Assembly (NCBI GenBank): GCA_016935755.1
Contig: JAFGQI010000076.1
Coordinates: 46,584 to 110,583 of the forward strand
From: Anaerolineales bacterium
GTDB lineage: Bacteria > Chloroflexota > Anaerolineae > Anaerolineales > UBA4823
Direction: 5' to 3'
DNA length: 64,000 nucleotides
Shown here piece after piece: positions 41,266-49,784 of the stretch (position 1 is the stretch's first letter; the number at the start of each line of letters is the position of its first letter). Made by a program: the position numbers and the translations under genes. The notes beneath the pieces are model-generated. The model was not told where the DNA came from. It ran no database searches and saw nothing but the letters and a program-made list of their open reading frames with translations.

Positions 41266-41404
41266 ATCTCCTCCATAAACGTACATAAGCAGCTGGTTGC
41301 AGCCTGGATTTCATTGTACCTGAAATCATGTTTACATGGTTAATGCTTTGTTATTAATTTAACCAGACACTATCCATCCTGGAGCGCTCAGGATTAAATA
41401 AAAG

Positions 41405-41446
41405 GCGCCCTCTGCGGGGAGGGCGCGAAAAAACTCACCGCAGAGG
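41405..41446 (-). promoter_or_regulatory. Attenuator-like alternative hairpins in the GPP34 leader
   Basis: On the minus strand GCGCCCTC pairs with GAGGGCGC (8 bp, 6-base loop) and is followed by TTTTATTT, an intrinsic-terminator form. An upstream CCTCTGCGG can instead pair with CCGCAGAGG (9 bp), which overlaps both the loop and 3' arm of the first stem. The two structures exclude each other, as in attenuators and transcriptional riboswitches. They lie about 140 bases before the GPP34 start. No known riboswitch class is recognised. Confidence 0.55.
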
Positions 41447-41589
41447 TAGATTTACTCGCGATAATAATAGGAACCAAGCGTAGAACTGCATCTGGTGTGC
41501 ATAAGGTGATTTTAGCGGATTTCCCAGAAGATGGAAAGGGTGAAGTCGTTTTGACATCAGCACGCTAACGCAAATAAATATTCCCGTGC

Positions 41590-41595
41590 TATAAT
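41590..41595 (+). promoter_or_regulatory. -10 element of the HNH gene
   Basis: A perfect TATAAT lies 28 bases before the GTG start. The predicted transcript would begin near 41602, after the ATG used by the ORF track, which supports the GTG start. No good -35 is seen 16-18 bases upstream. Confidence 0.55.
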
Positions 41596-41617
41596 GGGCA
41601 ATATTTTGGAGGGAACC

Positions 41618-42121
41618 GTGTTAGAACCGGTGCTGGTGCTCAATGCAAACTTTGAGCCCATTAATGTGTGTAATATGCGCCGGGCGGTTGGCTTGATTTT
41701 GAATGGTAAAGCCAGCCTGGTGCTCAATGGTCGCGGGGAGATTCGCACGATCACCCGCTCCTTTCCACGTCCATCCATCATCCGCCTGGATAAAATGATC
41801 AAGCGCCCTCGGCCTATTGTGCGCCTCACCAAACGTGAAATCCTGCGCCGGGATGATTTCACCTGCCAGTACTGTGGGCAAAGGGTCAGTTATTTAACCG
41901 TGGATCACGTGCTGCCTCGCCGGTTGGGGGGCGAATATTCCTGGCAGAACCTGGTTGCTGCCTGCCCCAACTGCAATCACCACAAAGGAGGCCGCACTCT
42001 GGAACAAGCCCAGATGCGCCTGCTGCGATTGCCGCATGAGCCGCCTGCTTCTGCGCAGTATTTCTTTGCTCGCCATCTGAGCGACAATACTGAATGGCTG
42101 CCGTTTATTGAAGGCTGGTAA
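41618..42121 (+). CDS. HNH endonuclease family protein
   Basis: The ORF track begins at ATG 41594, but that ATG overlaps the promoter -10 box. GTG at 41618 has GGAGGG five bases upstream, giving 167 residues. The N-terminal half (VLVLNANFEPINVCNMRRAVGLIL) is typical of a widespread bacterial HNH subfamily. The C-terminal half has a zinc finger of two CxxC pairs (CQYCG, CPNCN) around the catalytic TVDHVLPRRLGG. Such proteins are metal-dependent nickases or endonucleases; no restriction or phage neighbours are present, so the role is open. It is a stand-alone gene, convergent with the MBL-fold gene. Confidence 0.88.
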   Translation: MLEPVLVLNANFEPINVCNMRRAVGLILNGKASLVLNGRGEIRTITRSFPRPSIIRLDKMIKRPRPIVRLTKREILRRDDFTCQYCGQRVSYLTVDHVLPRRLGGEYSWQNLVAACPNCNHHKGGRTLEQAQMRLLRLPHEPPASAQYFFARHLSDNTEWLPFIEGW

Positions 42122-42178
42122 GGTGAATAATCCCTGGCCGGAATAACTGTCCTTCGCCGGGCGTTTTCCCCGCTGAAA

Positions 42179-42934
42179 TTATAAATCGATTGACATGAAA
42201 TCTTCCGCCAGGGTGACCGGACCAGAAAAAGTCTGTCTGGCTTCGTCTTCCAGGCTGTGGGAGTCAAAATCGCCGGTGGGATAATGCACCAGGTAGAGAT
42301 GTCCGGCTCCGGCGCGCCCCGCAATTTCGCCTGCCTGACCAGCGGAGGTATGTCCGTTCGTCGCGCCGCCGGATTCATGGATAAGCACGTCTGCTCCCTG
42401 GGCCAGGCGCACAACTTCATCACAGGGGGCTGTATCGCCGGAATAGGCCAGGATTTTGCCATTTTGTGCCAGTTCGATGCGCACACCGATTGCAGGGATC
42501 ATATGCCGTACAGGGGAGGTAAACAGGCGGAACTGCGGAGTCTCCAATGCCAGGTGCATCTCCTGTTCGACTAACCGGTGGAACTGCACGGGGAAAAAGT
42601 TGGGCCAGCTCCCCCAATCGTAAAACTCCATCACCTTTTCAATGCGATCCAGGGTATGAGCCAGGCCATAGATATGCAGCAGGCTGCGGCGGCCTGCCAG
42701 CCAACTGTGCATCAGCAGAGAGGGCACCCCAGAGACGTGGTCGGGATGAAAATGGGTCAGCACCAGATCGGTCAGGTGTTGATAGTTCACTCCTGCGTGT
42801 CCCAGCCGTACTACGGCGTTGTGAACACAGTCGATCATCAACAAACGATCATCATAGGATAAAGCCAGATGGGTGTTTTCATGGTGTTCGTCTGGCAGGG
42901 CATTGCCTGTCCCCAAGAAAATAAGCCGGGTCAT
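42179..42934 (-). CDS. MBL-fold (RNase Z-like) metallo-hydrolase
   Basis: The ORF extends to 43012, but ATG at 42934 (MTRLIFLGTGNALPD), with AAGGAAAG upstream, fits the fold's first strand and gives 251 residues. It has the metal motif THFHPDHVSG, a later His in SPVRHMIPAIG, the bridging Asp in YSGDTAPCDEV and a final His in LVHYPTG. The GTG/FLGTG start and spacing resemble RNase Z-like or arylsulfatase-like hydrolases. The tRNase Z flexible arm is not evident, so a tRNA-processing role is uncertain. It lies 25 bases after the ABC permease gene and probably ends that operon. Confidence 0.85.
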   Translation of the reverse strand: MTRLIFLGTGNALPDEHHENTHLALSYDDRLLMIDCVHNAVVRLGHAGVNYQHLTDLVLTHFHPDHVSGVPSLLMHSWLAGRRSLLHIYGLAHTLDRIEKVMEFYDWGSWPNFFPVQFHRLVEQEMHLALETPQFRLFTSPVRHMIPAIGVRIELAQNGKILAYSGDTAPCDEVVRLAQGADVLIHESGGATNGHTSAGQAGEIAGRAGAGHLYLVHYPTGDFDSHSLEDEARQTFSGPVTLAEDFMSIDL

Positions 42935-42959
42935 CTTTATTCTTTCCTTTTCCAGTTTC

Positions 42960-44381
42960 TTACCTGCCCAGAAGCCATACTGCCACCTGGGGGGTAATGA
43001 AAACCTCGGCAATGGCTGCCAGCAGGAACAAGGGCAGCACGATAATCAGCATCGTTTTGACCCACTGGGCCAACGCTCCAAGCCAGGCTTCTCCAATCGT
43101 CTTGCCTCTGGCTGGGGCAGCCAGTGTGGCTCCCAGCTTGAGCACTGCTGCTCCTGCCAGGATGATCGCGGGGATTTCCACCACGCCGTGCGGCAGCACC
43201 AGAGCGGTCAGAAAGGTGAAGACGGAATACCCGGCAGCAGCCACATTCGTTGCCAGATAGCTGATCAGCATTAAGGGTAAGGCCAGGACTAAAACCCCGA
43301 TGACCCCGAAGGAGAAAATCCCTAACAGAGTAGCGATCAACACCGCGCGTAAATTATGCCACCAGATCAGACCCACTCCAGCTGGCGACAGAAAGCGTAT
43401 TTCGTCCAGTCCCTGGATGAAGCCTTGCCCCAGGTTATCCAGGTTCAGCAAGTTCGCGGGCAAGGGCAGAATCCTGGCAGTATGCACCCCTGCCAGGATG
43501 CCTATCGTGAGGGTTGCCAACATGACCAGGGTTGGCAGGCGCAACTCGAGCAGGACAGCAGGAATCTCATGGCGCAGCCATGCACCCAATGAGTGAGCCT
43601 GTCCGGTGATGGCGCGTTTGAACACTTTCCAGCCCCAGGACAAATTGAGCACGTCCAGCTCCCGCCCAAGCATTTCCTCCCGGTTGAAATAGGCCAGGCC
43701 GGTGCGGATCAACAGCCCGGCGATCACCAGCTGTCCGACAATCGCCCACCAGAGCACATCGTAGATCGCCCAGAACATCACGATGCTCTCGCCCTGGATC
43801 AGCATAGCCATCGGCACGATGATAAATGATGCCAGCAAGTTCGCTGCTCGCACCGAGGTGGTTTGCGATGAGACGACCACCGCGCCGCTGACCATTACCA
43901 CCGCCTGTACCGTAGTCAGAATCAGGATCTGGATGATCAGGGTAGTATCTGGCTGCCAGTTAATGTTCCGGAAGACTCCTGCCAGATATACGGTGATGCC
44001 CAGGTAGCTGCCCAGCAGGGGAGGCACCATAGCGGCCAGCAGTTTGCCCAGATAGAGCTGCCCATCGGTCAATGGGCTGCTGAGCAGGGGCTCAATGCTG
44101 CGCCTCTCTTTTTCTCCCACGAAACTTTCCAGGGCAATTACCAGTGAGACCGAGATGGGGAAAAACCCTACTACCATCAACAAGAAAGGGATCAGCCGTT
44201 CGCCCACCACCGGGGCGTTGTAGCGCTGAACAAAGTTTACCGCCTGGTCAGCGGTGAAGTTCATCAGCCCGGGAAAGAAAAGCGTCAGAACGATTACCGG
44301 GAAGATGATCCGCCAGTCGCTAAATTGGTCGCGCACCTCGCGGTATGTGATCACCAGAGCCATACGCAGGCTATTTAGCAT
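42960..44381 (-). CDS. ABC-2 type permease fused to a SpoIIM-like (DUF95) membrane domain
   Basis: ATG at 44381 (MLNSLRMALVITYREVRDQF), inside the end of the ATPase gene with TGGAGG seven bases upstream, is preferred over the ORF start at 44462; it gives 473 residues. The N-terminal half is an ABC-2 exporter permease (SFVGEKERRSIEPLLSSPLT is the classic cytoplasmic motif). The C-terminal half (about 280-473) is a SpoIIM/DUF95-type integral membrane domain (LPHGVVEIPAIILAGAAVLKLG). The two are usually separate proteins. It is translationally coupled to the ATPase, so both form one exporter. The substrate is unknown. Confidence 0.85.
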   Translation of the reverse strand: MLNSLRMALVITYREVRDQFSDWRIIFPVIVLTLFFPGLMNFTADQAVNFVQRYNAPVVGERLIPFLLMVVGFFPISVSLVIALESFVGEKERRSIEPLLSSPLTDGQLYLGKLLAAMVPPLLGSYLGITVYLAGVFRNINWQPDTTLIIQILILTTVQAVVMVSGAVVVSSQTTSVRAANLLASFIIVPMAMLIQGESIVMFWAIYDVLWWAIVGQLVIAGLLIRTGLAYFNREEMLGRELDVLNLSWGWKVFKRAITGQAHSLGAWLRHEIPAVLLELRLPTLVMLATLTIGILAGVHTARILPLPANLLNLDNLGQGFIQGLDEIRFLSPAGVGLIWWHNLRAVLIATLLGIFSFGVIGVLVLALPLMLISYLATNVAAAGYSVFTFLTALVLPHGVVEIPAIILAGAAVLKLGATLAAPARGKTIGEAWLGALAQWVKTMLIIVLPLFLLAAIAEVFITPQVAVWLLGR

Positions 44382-45312
44382 GGATTGCCTCCAGATCATC
44401 CGGGGCGGCAATCGCTTGCAGATAAACTTGCTCCAGGCTGCGAGGCACTTCCTGCAGGCCAATCACGGGCAAACCCTGTTCTAAGAAGGATCGCAGGATG
44501 AGCGGGTTGCCCTCCGCGGGATCATCCACGCGAAAGCGCACCCAATCATCGCCGCGGGTGGTCACCTGGGAACCCGGCGGAACAGCGAAAGCAACCCCGT
44601 TCAGGTTCCTGGCCAGGCGCAGCTCGTACTCAGCCGGGCCCAACAGACGGGCCTTGAGCGATTGCGGCGAACCCAGGGCGATTATCCTGCCGCGCCGGAT
44701 GATGGCAATCTGGTCGGCCAATTCTTCCGCTTCAGCCAGATTGTGGGTGCAGATGATGATGGCGCGTTCAGCTGAACGCAGGTTGCGGATGGCATCCCGC
44801 ACCAGGCGGGCGCTTTCCGGGTCCATGGCAGAGGTCGGTTCATCGAGCAATAGCACAGGAGGATCATGCAGCAAGGCACGCGCCAGGGCCAGCTTCTGAC
44901 GCATTCCTTTGGAATATTCGCCAATCTGTTTGCGGCTGTGGATGGGCAGGCTAAAATGCTCCAGCAGTTCCTGAATGCGCCGCTGGCGAATTTCAGGAGC
45001 CTGCTGGTAGATCTGGCCATAGAAATCCAGATAATCCTCTGCTGGCATGCGATTGTACAACCCGTGATTCTCGGTCAGCACACCCACGTGGGCGCGCACT
45101 TGCTGCGCCTGGGTGATGATATCGAAGCCAGCCACGCGCGCTGAGCCGCGCGTGGGGCGCAGCACGGAGGTAAGCATGCGTACAGTGGTGGTCTTCCCGG
45201 CGCCATTTGGGCCCAGCAAAGCCAGCACTTCACCCGCCCCCACCTTTAGAGTGACATCGTCGACAGCCAGGAATTCATCAAACTGCTTGCTAAGGTTATT
45301 GGTGAAAATCAT
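44371..45312 (-). CDS. ABC transporter ATP-binding protein (exporter type)
   Basis: The protein has 313 residues. Walker A GPNGAGKTT, Q-loop LTENHGLYNRM, signature YSKGMRQKLALARAL, Walker B VLLLDEPTSAMDP and the switch His in ICTHNLAEAE are all present. The signature reads YSKGM instead of LSGGQ, normal for the NatA/CcmA-like subgroup. A C-terminal extension (about 220-313) probably packs against the permease. The last 11 bases overlap the permease-SpoIIM gene. A heterodimeric partner is not seen, so the exporter is likely a homodimer of half-units. Confidence 0.93.
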   Translation of the reverse strand: MIFTNNLSKQFDEFLAVDDVTLKVGAGEVLALLGPNGAGKTTTVRMLTSVLRPTRGSARVAGFDIITQAQQVRAHVGVLTENHGLYNRMPAEDYLDFYGQIYQQAPEIRQRRIQELLEHFSLPIHSRKQIGEYSKGMRQKLALARALLHDPPVLLLDEPTSAMDPESARLVRDAIRNLRSAERAIIICTHNLAEAEELADQIAIIRRGRIIALGSPQSLKARLLGPAEYELRLARNLNGVAFAVPPGSQVTTRGDDWVRFRVDDPAEGNPLILRSFLEQGLPVIGLQEVPRSLEQVYLQAIAAPDDLEAIHAK

Positions 45313-45382
45313 ATTTCCAATCTACCGATAAAAGAATCATACAACATCTTTATGGTTTGCCCTTTACACTTTCGCAAGCAGC

Positions 45383-46327
45383 TTATTGGTTTTCTTCAGT
45401 GGCAGTATCATCTTCAGTTGAGGGCAACACAGCCTCTACCACTTCATTCACCTCGGCAGCAGTCTCATCGGTTATGATTTCCGATGTTTCATCAACAATG
45501 GATGCTTCGTTCTCAGAAGCCGGTCCTTCCCAGTTGCGATGGCGCAGATACAGCACCACGCCAGCCGCTAAGGCGATTGCTAACATCACCCATTGATTGA
45601 TGTTGATGCCGATAACCATCGAGGCATCCAGGCGTAAGAACTCCAGCAAGAAGCGTCCGATAGGGTAAACCATCAAATAGATAAAGAATATGTCCCCCTC
45701 TCTGATCTGGTCTTTGAACCGCCGTCCGAGGCCGAGCAGTAGGCCCATATTTGCCAGGTTCCAAAGAGACTCGTACAGGAAGAGCGGATGGTAATAAGCT
45801 TCGTTTTCGAAGCCGGCCAGTCGGTACTGCGGATCGATGCGGATCGCCCAGGGTAAATTGGTTGGAGCGCCATACAGCTCCTGATTGATAAAGTTGCCCC
45901 AGCGACCAATGGCCTGGGCTAAAGCTACTCCGGGTGCGGCGATATCGCACCACATCAAGAAGCTGAGCTGGCGTTTGCGGGTAAAAAGATACAGGGCAGC
46001 AGCTCCGCCCAATACTGCGCCCATGATGCCCAGCCCGCCATTCCAGATAGATAGGGCGTCTAAGGGATGGGTGAGGTACCACTGGGTAGTGATGCCCTGG
46101 GCTACCATCGATGGAGGTGGGGTGAGGATATGCCAGATGCGCGCCCCAATAATGCCACCAATCAAACACCAGATCAACCCGTCCCAGACAATCTCGGTAT
46201 CCTGGCCGCGCTGCCGGGCTTCGGAGGCTGCCATATAGGCGGCTGCCAGTGCGCCGGACATCAAGATCAGCCCGTAGAAGCGGATGTACAAAAAACCAAT
46301 GTGAATTCCAAATGCATCAATTGACAT
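45383..46327 (-). CDS. lgt: Prolipoprotein diacylglyceryl transferase with acidic C-terminal tail
   Basis: The protein has 314 residues. Lgt moves diacylglycerol from phosphatidylglycerol to the lipobox Cys of prolipoproteins in the cytoplasmic membrane. Family features are the N-terminal FYGLILMSGALAAAY, GGIIGARIWHIL, IWNGGLGIMG and the signature AQAIGRWGNFINQELYG. The core ends near residue 262. A tail of about 50 residues rich in Glu, Asp and Thr (SEIITDETAAEVNEVVEAVL) follows and is not part of the enzyme. CAGGAG lies before the ATG. The putative lipoprotein at 52,759 is one likely substrate. Confidence 0.96.
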   Translation of the reverse strand: MSIDAFGIHIGFLYIRFYGLILMSGALAAAYMAASEARQRGQDTEIVWDGLIWCLIGGIIGARIWHILTPPPSMVAQGITTQWYLTHPLDALSIWNGGLGIMGAVLGGAAALYLFTRKRQLSFLMWCDIAAPGVALAQAIGRWGNFINQELYGAPTNLPWAIRIDPQYRLAGFENEAYYHPLFLYESLWNLANMGLLLGLGRRFKDQIREGDIFFIYLMVYPIGRFLLEFLRLDASMVIGININQWVMLAIALAAGVVLYLRHRNWEGPASENEASIVDETSEIITDETAAEVNEVVEAVLPSTEDDTATEENQ

Positions 46328-46400
46328 GTCAACTCCTGATTAGTCAGTTTTTGAGACAGCAGGTTTGCCAGGCTATGCCCGTTTGTTATCCTACCAGGCG

Positions 46401-47027
46401 CTATGTTCCGGTGATAGAGGGGGGAGTTTGGCTGCTTTTGCCCAGGCGAAGGATTTGCGCTCGCGAGTACAGCAGTCTTTGCACGGCAGTGATGTGTGAG
46501 ATCAGGCCGACCAGCCAGACCAGGTACTCGGCGATGGTGTTAGCACCCAGTCCCAGAGCGATAATTGCACCAAAGGTGAGCAGCAGCTTCTCCGCCCGTC
46601 CAGCGATTCCAACGGTACAGTCTGATAAACCGCCGGCTGACTCGGCCTTGGCGCGTACATATGAAGCCATAACTACTCCAGAGGTGGCAAACATTACCCC
46701 CGCTGGAGTGACCCAGCCGCCAAGCATCAGACCGCTCAGAATGATGTACTCAGCATAACGGTCCACCACATGATCCAGGATGGTGCCGAAGCGGCTGCTC
46801 AAGCCCGCAGCTCTGGCGGTGGCGCCATCCAGCATATCCGCTACGTACATTAAGAACGAACAAACTAAGCCCCACCAAAAATAGCCTCTCATCAGCAAGT
46901 AACCAGATAATATGGCCAGGGCCAGGCTGGTGAGAGTCCAGAAGTCGGGCGAGAAGCCCATCCGGGCGCTGAACTGTCCAATTGGCATGACGATTTTGTT
47001 ATATATAGGCCGTAATCTTGCGAACAT
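46401..47027 (-). CDS. CDP-alcohol phosphatidyltransferase family protein
   Basis: The protein has 208 residues with about six membrane segments. The catalytic CDP-alcohol motif DG-x2-AR-x8-G-x3-D-x3-D is complete (DGATARAAG ... GTILDHVVD). Members join a CDP-linked lipid or alcohol to glycerol-phosphate, inositol-phosphate or another acceptor in phospholipid synthesis. The exact acceptor cannot be told from the motif alone. GGAGG lies 11 bases before the ATG. It lies 17 bases after the PfkB gene and about 70 before lgt on the same strand, and lgt uses phospholipid, so a lipid-linked cluster is plausible. Confidence 0.9.
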   Translation of the reverse strand: MFARLRPIYNKIVMPIGQFSARMGFSPDFWTLTSLALAILSGYLLMRGYFWWGLVCSFLMYVADMLDGATARAAGLSSRFGTILDHVVDRYAEYIILSGLMLGGWVTPAGVMFATSGVVMASYVRAKAESAGGLSDCTVGIAGRAEKLLLTFGAIIALGLGANTIAEYLVWLVGLISHITAVQRLLYSRAQILRLGKSSQTPPSITGT

Positions 47028-47044
47028 GAAATTCGGGATCCTCC

Positions 47045-47971
47045 TTACAGTTTGAGAGCGAGTGGGCCGCTTAGCAGCATTTCTGAGCGGCGCTCAGCTT
47101 CCTGGCGGGTGAGTGGAAAATCAGGCCCGCTGTTCTCCACCATCACAGAAGCGACAGAAGAAGCAAAACACCCAACCTGACGAAGGTCTTGGGGCGTCTC
47201 GAGATATTTCACCATAAAACCAGCCGCGTAGGTGTCGCCTGCGCCGGTAGGGTCGATGGCGAGCGTGGTGTAGGGCGGGATGTGGATAATCTCTCGCCCA
47301 TCGTAGATCACCGAACCAACCTCTGCCAGGGTGACGATGGCGATCTGGCAGCCAAACTCGGACAACTTTTGAACAGCCTGATCGGGCTGCTGGCGAGGGT
47401 CGATCCCGGTCACCACATGCGTCTCGACTTCGTTGGCTTTCACAATCGTGGATAGGCGGGCGATCTCGCTGAAGGCGCGCGTTTTCTCGTGCACCACCTG
47501 CCCATCGCGCAGGCCGCGCAGCAGCCCCTGCGGGTCGAGCAAGATGGGCGCGGAAATCCGCTTCTTGATCTCTTGCACCAGTTCAAGCGATACTTCGCCC
47601 AAGATGGGGCCAAGTAATACGATATCGACTTCAGGTGAAAATCCATCCGCCTCAGCAGGAATAGGCTCCGCCACGCCCAGCACGGATAATTCCCGGTTGC
47701 CGGTATCATCATAGATTAGTGAAAAACCGCCTGTCTGAGGGGATGGGTACAAGCTGCTCAGGATGCCCAACCGGTCGAGATGGACGGTCATTGGCGCGCG
47801 GTAATCCTCTCCGACTGTGCCGACCAGGGTAGCTGTCTCGCCCAGCATAGCCGCGGCCAGGCAGGCATTGGTGGAACAGCCGGACAGGACGCGGTCGGTG
47901 CGGCGCAGGTAGGGGGTCGAGATCACATCATAAACAGGATTACCGAAGGCCAGGATATGTTTACGAGGCAA
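47045..47971 (-). CDS. PfkB-family carbohydrate/nucleoside kinase
   Basis: TTG at 47971 (PRKHILAFGNPVYDV) with GGAG six bases upstream is the likely start; the ORF track uses another TTG at 47983, which would lie on that ribosome site. The product has about 308 residues. It shows the PfkB N-terminal sugar-binding pattern (GCSTNACLAAAMLG, VGTVGEDYRA) and the C-terminal signature AIDPTGAGDTYAAGF, where the Asp of GAGD is the catalytic base. The substrate (sugar, adenosine or inositol) cannot be assigned. The following CDP-alcohol phosphatidyltransferase lies 17 bases downstream, so an inositol- or sugar-phosphate link is possible but unproven. Confidence 0.9.
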   Translation of the reverse strand: MPRKHILAFGNPVYDVISTPYLRRTDRVLSGCSTNACLAAAMLGETATLVGTVGEDYRAPMTVHLDRLGILSSLYPSPQTGGFSLIYDDTGNRELSVLGVAEPIPAEADGFSPEVDIVLLGPILGEVSLELVQEIKKRISAPILLDPQGLLRGLRDGQVVHEKTRAFSEIARLSTIVKANEVETHVVTGIDPRQQPDQAVQKLSEFGCQIAIVTLAEVGSVIYDGREIIHIPPYTTLAIDPTGAGDTYAAGFMVKYLETPQDLRQVGCFASSVASVMVENSGPDFPLTRQEAERRSEMLLSGPLALKL

Positions 47972-48126
47972 AGTGTTCTCCAATCATGGATCAGTTTGTT
48001 AGGATGTCATATCTATTCAACAAATAATTCCATACACTGGGCAGGATCAGCGACCACAGCGCCAGACTGCCCAATTCTACCAGTTGTAAGCGCGGCTTTG
48101 GGCTAAAGCAGAGCAAGAGTCTGGTC

Positions 48127-49026
48127 TTATCCATCATGTTTCGCATTCGAGGATGGTTGTGGCTTCTTGTGCGCCCGGCTGAGGAGAACGACCAGCATTC
48201 CTGGGATCAGCAGGTTAAAGAACATAGCCAGCAGCCCCATTACCCGGCTGACCGGATTTTCGGGAGTACGGTGATCTCCCTGGCTTTTGCGCACGAACTT
48301 ATCCCGGCTGTATTCTCCAGCAGTTAGATTGCGCAAGTCGGTTGACAGCGGGTAGGCGCTGGAGTCTTCAAGTGTCAGCAGGCGGGTGAGGTGGTTCCAG
48401 GTTTGAGCGAGCGCCTTTACATGCTGGCCATCAAAGAGCAGTTCCAAACCAGGGGTTTCTGAGACGAATTCGCCATTTTGTTTGGTGATGCGCTGGTCGT
48501 ACAAACCATCCGGGCGAAGGTTATAACGGGCGATGAGATGCTCGCTGATCATCACGTTATAATCTTCCTGAGGGCTGGTTTCAAACATTAACCCGCTGAC
48601 CATCCCATCAGAGCGCCGTACACTCATCTGCAGATATTCGATATCGCGGATTGGGTAGCCGTAGTAAGCTGCCCGGAAGAGGGCGTAGGCTTTGTGGATG
48701 ATGGGGTTGGGATGGATTTCATTTTCCCAAACATGATAATACACCAGATCCAGGTTGTCTCCGGCGGAGACTGCTTCGTACCACACCCAAAGCAGGGGTG
48801 GAGAGAGTATCTCCGGGCGCAGGTGCATGATCGGCTGATAGGCGATCGCCAGGTCGTGGACATCGATGCGGTCACCAGCAATTTCCAGGGTGTAATCCGG
48901 CGCGATGGTTGGGTAAGCGCGTTGTGTTCGCCCAGTCAGGGAGGCGGCTGCCAGCAGCAGCAGCAGAAAGAGCAGGTAATACAGAATGCCCTGGCAGAGC
49001 AAGCCAGCAATACTTTTAAATTCCAT
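48127..49026 (-). CDS. Unrecognised protein with two terminal membrane helices
   Basis: I do not recognise this family. The protein has 299 residues. One N-terminal helix (about 10-28, GILYYLLFLLLLLAAASLTG) and one C-terminal helix (about 262-284, LLAMFFNLLIPGMLVVLLSR) flank a 230-residue soluble domain. That domain is rich in aromatic residues and His (LDLVYYHVWENEIHPNPIIH, LFRAAYYGYPIRDIEYLQM). With two helices the middle domain is probably outside the membrane. A perfect TATAAT lies about 90 bases upstream without a clear -35. It is not tightly coupled to its neighbours. Confidence 0.75.
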   Translation of the reverse strand: MEFKSIAGLLCQGILYYLLFLLLLLAAASLTGRTQRAYPTIAPDYTLEIAGDRIDVHDLAIAYQPIMHLRPEILSPPLLWVWYEAVSAGDNLDLVYYHVWENEIHPNPIIHKAYALFRAAYYGYPIRDIEYLQMSVRRSDGMVSGLMFETSPQEDYNVMISEHLIARYNLRPDGLYDQRITKQNGEFVSETPGLELLFDGQHVKALAQTWNHLTRLLTLEDSSAYPLSTDLRNLTAGEYSRDKFVRKSQGDHRTPENPVSRVMGLLAMFFNLLIPGMLVVLLSRAHKKPQPSSNAKHDG

Positions 49027-49172
49027 CCGCTTTCATCCTGAATGCCGGGAATACCCGTCGATGTATTTGCGCTCGTAGTTGGATCAAAATAGGCCCGAGC
49101 GAAAATTCAATGTATTATACTCCATGCTGAAATGGGGGAGGTATTTACCGCATGAGAGTAGTAAAGCTCGGA

Positions 49173-49784
49173 TCAGCCGTGTAAATGACAGGTATCGTTC
49201 ATCGACACCAGGGTGAATTCGCCTGCTTCAGCCTGGATGACGTTAATAGCGCAGGTATCCTGGTGCAGCCGCCAGAAGCGCCGGTTCCCTAACCCTAATA
49301 TCCCCAGCAGAATGATGCGGTTGATGACCGTGTGTCCAACGATCGCAATGGTTTCATTGGGATGTTTTTCTACCAGCTCATCGACAACACTCATGGCGCG
49401 CCCACGCAAATCTGCCAGGGTTTCACCGCCGGGAATGCGTGTCCGTTCTGGATGGTTGTACCAGTTATCAATTTGATCTGGCCAGCGCTGCCGGGCATCC
49501 TCTGGGGTCATCCCTTGCCAGTCGCCATAATCAATATCGGCTAAATCTGGGTGGATCTGTACTGGCAGGTCAAAATGCACCGCAATTGCTTGTGCTGTTT
49601 TGACGGCGCGTACGAGCGGGCTGGAGTAAATCGCTGTGAGCTGCCATTCTTTCGCCACACGCTGCCCGGTGGCTTCAGCCTGAGCCAGCCCCACATCATT
49701 CAAGGGGACATCAGCCCGGCCGCGGAAACGCTCAACGCGATTCCATTCGGTTTGGCCGTGACGAACGAGAAGAATGCGAGTCAC
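49173..49784 (-). CDS. Histidine phosphatase family protein (phosphoglycerate mutase-like)
   Basis: The protein has 203 residues, starting at a GTG whose GTGA overlaps the upstream stop. The catalytic RHG motif (LLVRHGQTEWN), the second Arg region (SSPLVRAVKTAQ), the Glu/Asp region (DIDYGDWQGM) and the second catalytic His (IVGHTVINR) are present. The branch includes alpha-ribazole phosphatase (CobC), cofactor-dependent mutases and broad phosphatases. No cobalamin genes are nearby, so the substrate is not assigned. It is translationally coupled to the coiled-coil protein. Confidence 0.93.
   Translation of the reverse strand: MTRILLVRHGQTEWNRVERFRGRADVPLNDVGLAQAEATGQRVAKEWQLTAIYSSPLVRAVKTAQAIAVHFDLPVQIHPDLADIDYGDWQGMTPEDARQRWPDQIDNWYNHPERTRIPGGETLADLRGRAMSVVDELVEKHPNETIAIVGHTVINRIILLGILGLGNRRFWRLHQDTCAINVIQAEAGEFTLVSMNDTCHLHG

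Larger units (their letters stand above)
41266..41617. other. Intergenic region between divergent GPP34 and HNH genes
   Basis: These roughly 350 bases hold no credible gene. They contain the GPP34 ribosome site, the alternative hairpins at 41405-41446 and a TATAAT box with ribosome site for the HNH gene. The stretch 41447-41550 shows nothing recognisable. Confidence 0.7.

Noticed and set aside
41551-41556. TTGACA as -35 of the HNH gene
   Set aside because: It is a perfect hexamer but lies 33 bases from the TATAAT at 41590, too far for a sigma70 promoter.
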